DNA of 11,568 nucleotides from Chitinophagaceae bacterium. Its GTDB lineage: Bacteria > Bacteroidota > Bacteroidia > Chitinophagales > Chitinophagaceae. The notes under the pieces were generated by a model. It searched no databases. It was given only the letters and a program-made list of their open reading frames with translations, and had not been told where the DNA came from. Positions 1 to 7,600 of the stretch are shown here, one piece after another. The stretch is from assembly GCA_018061385.1 (NCBI GenBank), contig JAGOUF010000026.1:1-11568 (forward strand), written 5' to 3'. Position numbers and translations under genes: made by a program. Each line of letters starts with the position of its first letter. The stretch's first letter is position 1.

Positions 1-94
1 AAAAAATAGTTTACAAAAACATCAACTGCCAATACCGGTATGTTGCTAACATGACATAACAGGAGATTTTGTTAGTTATCAAGAAGCTGCCATC
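1..94. other. Left-edge intergenic DNA with inverted repeats, no gene seen
   Basis: All three plus-strand frames meet stops within the first 60 bases, and no tail resembles a known family. An upstream plus-strand gene could end here, because the hairpin that follows would terminate it, but nothing proves this. The stretch holds a perfect 10-base palindrome ATACCGGTAT (32-41), an adjoining hairpin ATGTT-GCT-AACAT (40-52), and a wider inverted pair CTAACA (46-51) and TGTTAG (70-75). These could form alternative RNA structures in a 3' untranslated region. No function can be assigned. Confidence 0.4.
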
Positions 95-128
95 AAAAAA
101 AATGCTACACAAAGTGTAGCATTTTTTA
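95..128. terminator. Bidirectional intrinsic terminator
   Basis: A perfect 10-bp stem, AATGCTACAC (101-110) paired with GTGTAGCATT (114-123), closes an AAA loop. It is flanked by eight A on the left (95-102) and a T run on the right (122-127), so it reads as a hairpin plus U-tract on both strands. It lies 18 bases beyond the stop codon of the minus-strand gene at 142-618 and should end that transcript. It would also stop any plus-strand transcript entering from the left edge. Confidence 0.85.
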
Positions 129-141
129 TTAAAATTTTTTC

Positions 142-618
142 TTAGAAAGTATATCTAATAGCTATACCTCCCCAACCACCTTCAAAATAATTGTATCCAA
201 CCAAGTTGAATGAAGGTTGCCAGTCGATACTTAAATTAATGGGAGCTCCAGTAATCTTATAATCTAGGCCTAAAACACCATCAATACCAATGGCTACACC
301 ATTGTCTCTATTTGAATACTCTTTTTTCCATTTGTCGTTCCAAAAACCAATATGTGCACCTGGGCCTGCATACCATTTTAATCCTGGTGCTCCGTTTACA
401 TTACCATGAAACTCGTACAAACCAGTTATTCGGCTGCCATAATTCCAAAAATAGCCTAAGCCTTCAATAGCTACATTGCTTTTTGTAAAATGTTTTATAC
501 TAATCGCTCCAGGGTAAGCCTTAAAACCCAATGCTGTTTTATAGCTGCTTCCCATGCTTTGTGCTTGTACTGCATTTATGCCTAAAAGGCATATTACTAC
601 AATAAATACTTTTTTCAT
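142..618 (-). CDS. Small secreted outer-membrane beta-barrel protein, hypothetical
   Basis: The product is 158 residues. Residues 1-20 form a typical signal peptide: a Lys-Lys start, a hydrophobic core and an Ala-Gln-Ala-Gln end, with cleavage expected near residue 20. The mature part alternates polar and aromatic or hydrophobic residues and is rich in Gly, Tyr and Trp, for example GLKWYAGPGAHIGFW (79-93). It ends in a terminal aromatic residue after a strand, AIRYTF (153-158), the usual outer-membrane insertion signal for beta-barrels. Length and pattern fit a small barrel of about eight strands. The stretch PINLSIDWQPSFNL (126-139) resembles a recurring Bacteroidota family of unknown function; this is recalled, not searched. 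The gene stands alone on the minus strand, with a terminator 18 bases downstream and a divergent neighbour upstream. The ATG at 618 is chosen because it gives a complete signal peptide. A specific role, such as porin or adhesion, cannot be assigned. Confidence 0.8.
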   Translation of the reverse strand: MKKVFIVVICLLGINAVQAQSMGSSYKTALGFKAYPGAISIKHFTKSNVAIEGLGYFWNYGSRITGLYEFHGNVNGAPGLKWYAGPGAHIGFWNDKWKKEYSNRDNGVAIGIDGVLGLDYKITGAPINLSIDWQPSFNLVGYNYFEGGWGGIAIRYTF

Positions 619-658
619 AATAGTTAATTATTTTCTATAACAAATGATAAAATCGTGC

Positions 659-666
659 CAAATTTA
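659..666 (-). promoter_or_regulatory. Candidate -7 promoter element of the beta-barrel gene
   Basis: On the minus strand this reads TAAATTTG, an exact match to the Bacteroidota -7 consensus TAnnTTTG. It lies 40 bases upstream of the start codon at 618, which would give a leader of about 35 bases. No clear TTG -33 element is seen at the expected 19-21 base spacing, and such short matches are common in AT-rich DNA. Confidence 0.4.
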
Positions 667-717
667 AAAGAACAATAGTTTATCCGTTATTATTTGAACG
701 CTTAATTTTGTTGCAAT

Positions 718-725
718 TATATTTG
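718..725 (+). promoter_or_regulatory. -7 promoter element of the glycosyltransferase gene
   Basis: TATATTTG matches the Bacteroidota -7 consensus TAnnTTTG exactly. A TTTG (693-696) lies 21 bases upstream, at the spacing expected for a -33 element. Only four bases separate the -7 element from the ATG at 730. Transcription starting a few bases past the element would begin at or next to the start codon, giving a leaderless or nearly leaderless message. No ribosome binding site is visible. Confidence 0.55.
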
Positions 726-729
726 TACA

Positions 730-1479
730 ATGTTAAACGGAAAAAAAATTATCGTTGTTTTTCCTGCATACAATGCAGAAAAAACTTTAGAGCAAACCTA
801 TAACGAAATACCTTTTGATATTGTTGATGAAGTTATTTTAGTAAATGATGCAAGTAGAGACAAAACTGTTATTGAGGCAGAAAGATTGGGAATTAAACAT
901 ATTATAACACACACTAAAAATAGAGGTTATGGAGGCAACCAAAAATCTTGTTACAACAAAGCGTTAGAATTAAATGGCGATATTGTAATAATGGTTCATC
1001 CAGATTATCAGTATACACCAAAATTAATTTTAGCAATGTGTAGCATTATTGCTAATGATGTTTATCCAGTTGTATTTGCATCTAGAATTTTAGGGAAAGG
1101 TGCATTGAAAGGTGGAATGCCTATGTATAAATTTATTGCCAATAGATTGCTTACACTTACGCAAAATATATTATTGAATCAAAAGCTTAGTGAGTACCAC
1201 ACAGGCTATAGAGCATTTAGTAAAGCTGTATTAGAAAAGGTAGACTATGAAGCCAATAGCGATGATTTTGTTTTCGACAATCAAATGGTTGCTCAAATTT
1301 TTGATGCAGGTTTTGAAATTGGCGAAGTAACTTGTCCTACAAAATATTTTGATGATGCTTCATCTATTAATTTAAAAAGAAGCATTCAATATGGGCTAGG
1401 GGTTTTAGGTGTTTCTTTTGGTTACTTTTTTAATAAATTGGGATTGTATAAATCGCCTATTTACAAACATAAAAAATAA
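730..1479 (+). CDS. Glycosyltransferase family 2, dolichyl-phosphate-mannose-synthase type
   Basis: The 249-residue protein is a single GT-A domain that should move a sugar from a nucleotide donor to a lipid or glycan acceptor at the inner face of the cytoplasmic membrane. Visible motifs in order are FPAYNAEKTL (11-20), the donor-binding start; VNDASRDKT (38-46), with the conserved Asp-x-Ser; NRGYGGNQKSCYNKAL (64-79), matching the NxGxGxA-like loop; HPDYQYTP (90-97) at the place of the metal-binding DxD; and EYHTGYRAF (155-163), the acceptor-side motif of this subfamily. There is no signal peptide and no clear membrane helix, though residues 222-236 are hydrophobic. Polyprenyl-phosphate glycosyltransferases with membrane tails are longer, so this is the short form. 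All seven Arg codons are AGA. It is divergent from the gene at 142-618 and convergent with dnaG, so it is probably a single-gene transcript. Donor and acceptor are unknown. Confidence 0.88.
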   Translation: MLNGKKIIVVFPAYNAEKTLEQTYNEIPFDIVDEVILVNDASRDKTVIEAERLGIKHIITHTKNRGYGGNQKSCYNKALELNGDIVIMVHPDYQYTPKLILAMCSIIANDVYPVVFASRILGKGALKGGMPMYKFIANRLLTLTQNILLNQKLSEYHTGYRAFSKAVLEKVDYEANSDDFVFDNQMVAQIFDAGFEIGEVTCPTKYFDDASSINLKRSIQYGLGVLGVSFGYFFNKLGLYKSPIYKHKK

Positions 1480-1490
1480 AGTATTGAGGG

Positions 1491-1517
1491 AATTGGATTT
1501 ACGTCGTGTATTCAATT
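1491..1517. terminator. Weak hairpin between convergent genes, possible terminator
   Basis: AATTGGAT (1491-1498) can pair with ATTCAATT (1510-1517), with one G-U pair and an 11-base loop. It lies between the convergent stop codons of the glycosyltransferase gene and dnaG and touches the last base of the dnaG stop. The stem is AT-rich and is followed by TAT4AAT rather than a clean T run, so termination here is plausible but not strong. Confidence 0.25.
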
Positions 1518-3451
1518 TATTTTAATATTACTGTGCCCAATTGTTTGGTAATTGCAATTTCTTCTTCTTTTAAATATTTGTGTACTTCAACCAATTTCAT
1601 TTGTACGTCAATATCTGTTGCTGCTTCTAAATCTCTTTGATTTAAATCGAACATGTGTTTAATTTTTCTGAGCTTAAAGAAAGCTAAACTCATATTTACG
1701 TCGTGATGTGCCGTATCTCTATTTACAATGTTCATACCTTTTAAAATCTCATCCCAATTTTGGCTTAGTTCAAAAGGCAATACCGTAATGGCTGTAACTA
1801 AGTTTCTTAAATTTTCATCGGAATGGTATAAAAAAGATTTAGTAGTAGGTTCTTCTTTATTGATATATGCCTGACGGTACTCGTTAAACAACTTTTCTAT
1901 TAATGAATTATCAAATTGAAATTGTTCTAACTCATTAAAAATATGTTGTGCAATACTTATTTCATCGTTCCAATTTCTTAGACCATATTCTAACAATACT
2001 TTTAATAAATTTCTTTCATGAGCCTCATCTTGATTTAATAAAGTTGAATTGTCTATCAGTACATCTTCAGGCTGTTCTATTATTTGATGCTTTAAAACTG
2101 CATCATCATTTGCTTGCTTTTTTTCTTCTTTAGCAATTTTATCTCTCTTGTATTTATTTACTAAATTGGTTAAACCAGCTTCATCAATTTTAAGTATTGC
2201 AGAGCATTGTTTAATATAATCTTGCTGTTTTGTAAAATCTTCTGCTTTGTTTATTTTACTTAAAGTTTCTGCAACAGTATTTACAACTTCACTTTTTTTA
2301 GATACATCAGTACCTGCATCTTTCAGCATAATTTCTATCTGAAAAATGATAAAGTCTTTTTTATTTTTAGCAACAAATTCTTTAAATGCAGTGGTGCCAA
2401 GTTTATTTACATAACTGTCTGGATCTTCATTATCTGGTATTAAAACCAAACGTACATTAAGGCTTTCTTCTAAAGCCATATCTAAACCACGTAAAGCAGC
2501 TTTTATTCCAGCAGCATCACCATCATAAATAATCGTAAGATTGTTGGTGTATTTTTTTATGATACGTATTTGTTCAACCGTTAATGACGTACCTCCACTA
2601 GCAACAACATTTTCAATACCAGCTTGATGCAAACTAATTACATCTGTATAACCTTCTACCAATAAACATTCATTGGCTTTATCAATTGCTTGCCTTGCAA
2701 AATAACTACCATATAAAACTTTACTTTTTACATACAACTCATTTTCTGGAGTATTAATGTACTTTGGAGCCTTATCGGCTTTGCCTATAACCCTTGCACC
2801 AAAACCAATTACTTTACCACTATTGCTGTGTATTGGAAAAATAATTCTGCCTCTATAATTATCTACCAATTCAGTTTCGTTTCTTACAACAACTAAACCT
2901 GTTTTAGGCAGCAATTCTTTATTAAATAAATTATCAATTAAAGCTTTGGTTAAAACATCTTTACTATTTGGATTGTAGCCAAGCTGAAACTTTTTAATTG
3001 TTTCTTCTCTAAAACCACGTTCCTTTAAATAGCTTAATGCTACTTGTTGTCCTTCTGTTTCTTGCAACAAATAATTACTAAAAAATTGTACTGCAAAATT
3101 GTTTATGGCACTTAAACTTTCTGATGTTTGTGCAAATACTTTTTGTTGTGGCGATGCTTCTGTTTCTTCAACTTCAATATTGTATCTATGGGCCAACCAA
3201 CGCAAAGCTTCAACATAACTCAGCTTATCATGATCCATTAAAAAAGTAATGGAATTACCACTTTTGCCACAGCCAAAACATTTGTACAACTCTTTCGCAG
3301 GAGATACTGTAAACGATGGAGTTTTTTCGTTATGAAAAGGACAATTGCCAATATAATTACTACCTCTTTTTTTTAGTTTCACATATTCGCCAACAATATC
3401 AATTATATCAATTCGGCTTTTTATGGTTTCTATGGTTTGTGGTGTAATCAT
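1517..3451 (-). CDS. dnaG: DNA primase DnaG
   Basis: This is the replicative primase that makes RNA primers for DNA polymerase at the replication fork, working with the DnaB helicase in the cytoplasm. The 644-residue length is normal for the family. The N-terminal CHC2 zinc-binding domain has ligands Cys37, His40, Cys58 and Cys61 (CPFH ... CFGC). The catalytic core has the basic motif RGRIIFPI (200-207) and GFGARVIG (216-223). The Toprim fold follows, with VEGYTD (265-270, catalytic Glu266), YDGDAAG (309-315, metal-binding Asp310 and Asp312) and DPDSYV (343-348). Residues from about 440 are charged, then helical, as expected of a linker and the helicase-interaction domain. All key residues are present, so the enzyme looks functional. 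The ATG at 3451 gives the usual short lead-in before the zinc domain. The gene is divergent from the DeoR-type regulator and shows no operon partners. Confidence 0.97.
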   Translation of the reverse strand: MITPQTIETIKSRIDIIDIVGEYVKLKKRGSNYIGNCPFHNEKTPSFTVSPAKELYKCFGCGKSGNSITFLMDHDKLSYVEALRWLAHRYNIEVEETEASPQQKVFAQTSESLSAINNFAVQFFSNYLLQETEGQQVALSYLKERGFREETIKKFQLGYNPNSKDVLTKALIDNLFNKELLPKTGLVVVRNETELVDNYRGRIIFPIHSNSGKVIGFGARVIGKADKAPKYINTPENELYVKSKVLYGSYFARQAIDKANECLLVEGYTDVISLHQAGIENVVASGGTSLTVEQIRIIKKYTNNLTIIYDGDAAGIKAALRGLDMALEESLNVRLVLIPDNEDPDSYVNKLGTTAFKEFVAKNKKDFIIFQIEIMLKDAGTDVSKKSEVVNTVAETLSKINKAEDFTKQQDYIKQCSAILKIDEAGLTNLVNKYKRDKIAKEEKKQANDDAVLKHQIIEQPEDVLIDNSTLLNQDEAHERNLLKVLLEYGLRNWNDEISIAQHIFNELEQFQFDNSLIEKLFNEYRQAYINKEEPTTKSFLYHSDENLRNLVTAITVLPFELSQNWDEILKGMNIVNRDTAHHDVNMSLAFFKLRKIKHMFDLNQRDLEAATDIDVQMKLVEVHKYLKEEEIAITKQLGTVILK

Positions 3452-3461
3452 ACTTTAAACA

Positions 3462-3469
3462 CAAATGTA
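3462..3469 (-). promoter_or_regulatory. Candidate -7 promoter element of dnaG
   Basis: Read on the minus strand this is TACATTTG, an exact TAnnTTTG match. Ten bases separate it from the dnaG ATG, so the predicted transcript leader would be only about five bases. No well-spaced -33 TTG is present, and no Shine-Dalgarno sequence lies before the ATG. It is the closest exact match to the gene in the 121-bp divergent region. Confidence 0.45.
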
Positions 3470-3572
3470 AATGCAATTAAACAGTTTTAATAATTCATCA
3501 ATAAAAGCGATGTATATATTTTTAGTTTGTGCTTTAAAAGTTTTTGTTACTTTCAATTTTTAAAACTGCTAT

Positions 3573-4319
3573 ATGTTAAAGAAAGAAAGACAAGCTTATA
3601 TTATTCAACAAATAAATATTCACAACAAAGTTTTATCTAGCGATTTAAGTGTACAACTAAATGTATCTGAAGATACAGTAAGAAGAGATTTACAAGAGTT
3701 GGATGAAGAAGGGAAGCTTACAAAAGTGCATGGTGGTGCATTGTCTAAATCTTTTCATTTTACTATTCAGAACAACAATATTTATCAACATACCGAGAAA
3801 AAAATTATTGCTCAAAAAGCCATTAGTCTTATTCAAGATGGAATGATGGTATTGTTATCTGGCGGAACAACTATTAGAGAATTGGTTAAAAATTTACCCG
3901 AAAATTTGAATGCCACTTTTATTACTGTAAGTATTCCTACAGCTTTAGAGTTGCTCAATCATCCCAATAGTGAAGTAATTTTTTTAGGAAATAAATTAAT
4001 TAAAAGTGCACAAATGAGTGTTGGTGCAGAGGTTGTACAAAAACTAAGTGAAATAAAAGCCGATTTGTGTTTTTTAGGAACCAATAGTATTGATATTGAA
4101 AATGGAATTACCGATTTAGAATGGGAAATTATTGAAGTAAAAAAAGCAATGATAAAAGCTGCACACAAAACTGTTTCATTGGCAATTTCAGAAAAACTAA
4201 ATAGTGTACAAAGATTAAAGGTTTGTAATGTGGAAGATGTAGATATCTTAATTACAGAATTACTTCCAACAAATGATCTGTTGGCTCCTTATAAAAATAA
4301 AGGAATTGAAGTTTTGTAG
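3573..4319 (+). CDS. DeoR-family transcriptional regulator
   Basis: The 248-residue protein is a cytoplasmic DNA-binding regulator. The N-terminal helix-turn-helix ends in the family signature SEDTVRRDLQELDEEGKL (32-49), followed by KVHGGAL (51-57). The C-terminal sensor domain (about 75-240) shows LLSGGTTIREL (94-104), VGAEVV (150-155), GTNSIDIENGIT (169-180) and an Ala- and Lys-rich helix (189-199). Family members usually sense phosphorylated sugars or related metabolites and mostly repress. The typical DxGTT start of the sensor motif is SGGTT here, so the expected acidic residue is Ser96. The gene starts 121 bp from the divergent dnaG and ends with its own terminator. The next genes on the same strand are a SusC/SusD pair, which makes that pair a positional candidate target. 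The effector is unknown. No Shine-Dalgarno sequence precedes the ATG. Confidence 0.92.
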   Translation: MLKKERQAYIIQQINIHNKVLSSDLSVQLNVSEDTVRRDLQELDEEGKLTKVHGGALSKSFHFTIQNNNIYQHTEKKIIAQKAISLIQDGMMVLLSGGTTIRELVKNLPENLNATFITVSIPTALELLNHPNSEVIFLGNKLIKSAQMSVGAEVVQKLSEIKADLCFLGTNSIDIENGITDLEWEIIEVKKAMIKAAHKTVSLAISEKLNSVQRLKVCNVEDVDILITELLPTNDLLAPYKNKGIEVL

Positions 4320-4345
4320 CCTAAGACAATGCTGTTTCAAAAGTG

Positions 4346-4370
4346 CTGCATCTTTTTGCAGTTTTTTTTT
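4346..4370 (+). terminator. Intrinsic terminator of the DeoR-type gene
   Basis: CTGCA (4346-4350) pairs with TGCAG (4357-4361) around a TCTTTT loop, and a run of nine T follows (4362-4370). A G-T pair can extend the stem. It lies 27 bases past the regulator's stop codon and separates that transcript from the SusC/SusD unit. The stem is short but the T run is long. Confidence 0.7.
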
Positions 4371-4549
4371 AATTGTATACTTATTCACTTTTTATGTTGA
4401 AATTTTCATAAAAAAAAGCCAATTATATCAAAATTTAATTTTAACATTGCTTTATTGTTCTGCTTTTATGGTTAAAAGTGTGTTGGATTTGCGTTTTTTT
4501 GCGGAATAATAAAATACTAACGATTGACGACGGATGATTTCGGTTTCAT

Positions 4550-4565
4550 TGCTTATACGTAAGCA
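4550..4565. promoter_or_regulatory. Palindrome TGCTTA-TACG-TAAGCA, possible operator or leader hairpin
   Basis: Perfect six-base arms flank a four-base centre, and the site ends 47 bases before the ATG of the SusC-like gene. It is not followed by a T run, so it is not a terminator. A regulator binding site is plausible, and the adjacent DeoR-type protein is one candidate binder. A small hairpin in the 5' untranslated region is the alternative. I did not see a second copy in the window. Confidence 0.35.
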
Positions 4566-4612
4566 TTTCAATTTAGTGAACGACTACTTAATATAAAACC
4601 AAAAAACCTGTT

Positions 4613-7600
4613 ATGAGAAAATTTGCCTCTACACTGAAACTGGCAGCACTAATGCTCAGTTTCTTGTTTAGTTACTCATCATTTGCACAGGATAAATCAG
4701 TATCAGGTACTGTATTGTCCGATGATGATGGAAGCCCTTTAGTTGGGGTAAGTATTACAAACACAACCACAAAAAAGCGTACACAAACCAATGAAGCTGG
4801 TTATTTCACAATTGCAGCGTCTAAAGGTGAAGTATTAACGTTAACCTATGTTGGTTATGTAACTAAAGAAATTACTGTTGGCGATTCTAAAGTGTTAAGT
4901 ACCAGAATGGTAAATAACGACAAGGAATTAGACAATGTAGTAGTTACCGGTTACGGTATTAAGAAAAATGTTAGAGAAATGGCCTCTCAAACACCAACTG
5001 TTAAAGGTGAAGAGATTGCTGCAACTCGTAGAGACAATTTCTTAAACTCTTTAGCTGGTCGTGTACCAGGCTTGTCTGTAACTTCAACATCTGGAGCTCC
5101 AGGTGCAAGTGCACAAATTATTTTAAGAGGTGCAACATCAATTGGTGGTAACAACCAACCATTGTTTATTGTTGATGGGGTTCCTCTAGATAACAGCACA
5201 TTAAATCAAGAAAGCTTAATTCCTGCAAGTAATACTTCTGCTGTTGGTTTTGCAAACAGAAATAGCGATTATACCAATCGTATTGCAGATATTAATCCTG
5301 ACGATATTGAAGAAGTAACTATCTTAAAAGGTCCAGAGGCAACTGCTTTATATGGTTCTGATGGTGCCGGTGGTGCAATTATTATTACTACCAAAAAAGG
5401 TGGTAATGGTCGTGTAAGAATTAGTTACGACAATTCTTTTAGAGTTGAAAACGTGTATCGTTTTCCAGAAATTCAAAACATTTACAATAGAGGTACAAAT
5501 GGTATTTATAATCCTGATTCATACTCTTCTATTTATGGGTTTAAATTTTTTGGTCCTGTTTACAATCCAAATACCCCACGTTACGATAATATTAGAAACT
5601 TTTTTGTACAAGGTCAATCTCAACAACACAATATGAGTGTTGAAGCTGGTACTGCAGAAAACAGTTATCGTTTTTCTACAGGTTATGTAAAAACAAATGG
5701 TGTTGTACCCAATACCAATTATGAGCGTTTAACTTTTAGATTAACTGCTGCAAGTAAGTTGGGTAAAAAAATGAATATGTCTTCTAGTTGGTCGTACATT
5801 ATTTCTAATAACGATAAAGTACCAAAAGGTGCTGGTACATATTATGGCAACTTAATTACTTTCCCTGCAGATATTGATGGTAGAGAATATGCAAATGCAG
5901 ATGGAACAAGAAAAAGATTAAAAGGTACTGGCGATTTAGCTACAGAATTTGACAATCCTTTTTGGGATGTAAATAAAAATAAGAGCAACGATAAAACAGA
6001 TCGTTTAACTGGTAATGTAAACATTAGTGCCGATCCTGTAAAATGGTTAAACTTAACTGCAATTATTGGGGTAGATAATTTTGCTACTGATGGATTCTAT
6101 TTAACACATCCTCAATCTCGTTATGGTTTTGCAACAAAAGGGTTCTTATCAACTTATGTTCAAAAATATAGAAATATCAATGGTACATTCAGAGCAACAT
6201 TTAAGAAAACGATTGCCAAGAAATTTACCAATACATTAAATACAACTTTCTTCTTTGAAGATGGAAAAAGAAGCATCACTTCTCAAAGAGGTGAGCAATT
6301 CTTTGAACAAGATTTCATTTCAATTAATAACACTGCTCCTTTAACGCAAGCAGCAAAATTAACTCAAGAAAATCTTCGTAAAATAAGAATGTTTGCTAAC
6401 TACACTTTTGGTTATAACAATTTATTGTTCATCAACTTATCTGGTGTACGTGAAGGTATTTCTACATTAACTTCTAAGTTATACGATAAACAACCATTCT
6501 TTAATTATGGTAGTGCATCGGCAAGTTTTGTTTTCTCAGATTTAGAGCCAGTTAAAAAATTGAAGTGGTTAAGCTATGGTAAATTACGTCTTTCTTATTC
6601 TACAACAGGTAAAGGACCAATTGTACCTTATAGAATAGATCCTCAATTTACTGTTGTAACTACAACTGGTGGTGGATTTGCTGCAGACGTTTTTGCAAGC
6701 AACAAAGATTTAAGACCAGAGTTTTCTAAAAACTTTGAAATTGGTGGCGAACTAAGATTTTTCAAAAATAGATTGTCTTTTGATATTGCTCGTTATACTA
6801 CAAGTACAACAGATCAAATTATTGCCAATCGTTTAAGCTACGGTACTGGTGGTGTACTAAAATACATTAATGGTGGAGAAGTAGAAAATAAAGGTTGGGA
6901 ACTTCAAATAAAAGGTAGCCCAATTAAAACCAAGAAATTTACTTGGGATGTTACATTGAACTACGATATGAACAGAGGTTATGTAAAACGTATGCCTGCT
7001 GATTTACCTTTATACTACGATTCTGATACTTGGGTATTTGGAAGTGTACGTTCAGAGGTTTCTGTTGGTACATCTATTGCTAACTTAGTAGGTTCTACTT
7101 TCCAAAGAAATGACGCAGGTCAATTGTTAATTTCATCAACAACTGGTTTGCCTTTACCAACTAGTACTTATACAAATATTGGTGATAGAACGCCTAATTA
7201 CAAAATTGGTTTAATTAACAGTTTCACTTTCTTAGAAAACTTCAACTTATCATTTAATATCGATATTAGAAATGGTGGAGATGTATTTAATGGTAACGAA
7301 GCAATGATGATTTTAACTGGTACAAGTATCAATACATTAGACCGTTTACAACCTCGTGTAATTGATGGTGTATTGGCCGATGGTTTACAAAACTCTGCTA
7401 GTCCAACAAAAAATACTATTACAATTGTTCCTTATTATAGAAACGATTATTATGATGTTGCAATTGCTGAAGCTGATTTTGTTGAAAAAGTAAATTGGGT
7501 ACGTTTAAGAGATCTTACATTGGGTTATAGATTACCACAATCATTAATTAAGCGTCAAAAATTAGTGAAATCTGCAACTGTATTCTTTACAGGAACTGAT

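Larger units (their letters stand above)
4320..4612 (+). other. Leader and promoter region of the SusC/SusD unit
   Basis: This 293-base gap holds the regulator's terminator (4346-4370) and then AT-rich DNA that must contain the promoter of the uptake genes. I see no exact TAnnTTTG. The nearest is TGGATTTG (4484-4491), with one mismatch and no well-placed -33. Two TTTGCG copies lie ten bases apart (4488-4493 and 4498-4503), and three TTTC copies start at 4538, 4544 and 4566. A palindrome lies at 4550-4565. No credible gene is present: the open frame at 4273-4509 overlaps the regulator and the terminator. Confidence 0.5.

Noticed and set aside
1948..2133. Open frame opposite dnaG
   Set aside because: It lies wholly antisense within the intact dnaG coding region, with no promoter or domain of its own.
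3526..3560. Promoter of the DeoR-type gene at a TTTG ... TACTTTCA pair
   Set aside because: The spacing is roughly right, but the -7 element has two mismatches to TAnnTTTG, so it is not reported as a feature.
3959..4168. Open frame opposite the DeoR-type gene
   Set aside because: It is an antisense shadow of a gene with full-length conserved motifs.
4273..4509. 78-codon plus-strand open frame after the DeoR-type gene
   Set aside because: It overlaps the end of the regulator in another frame and reads straight through that gene's terminator. The product resembles no family and has runs of Phe and Lys typical of translated AT-rich spacer.
4987..6024. Three short open frames (4987-5199, 5445-5636, 5842-6024) inside the SusC-like gene
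   Set aside because: All are alternative-frame shadows of a clear, continuous transporter gene.
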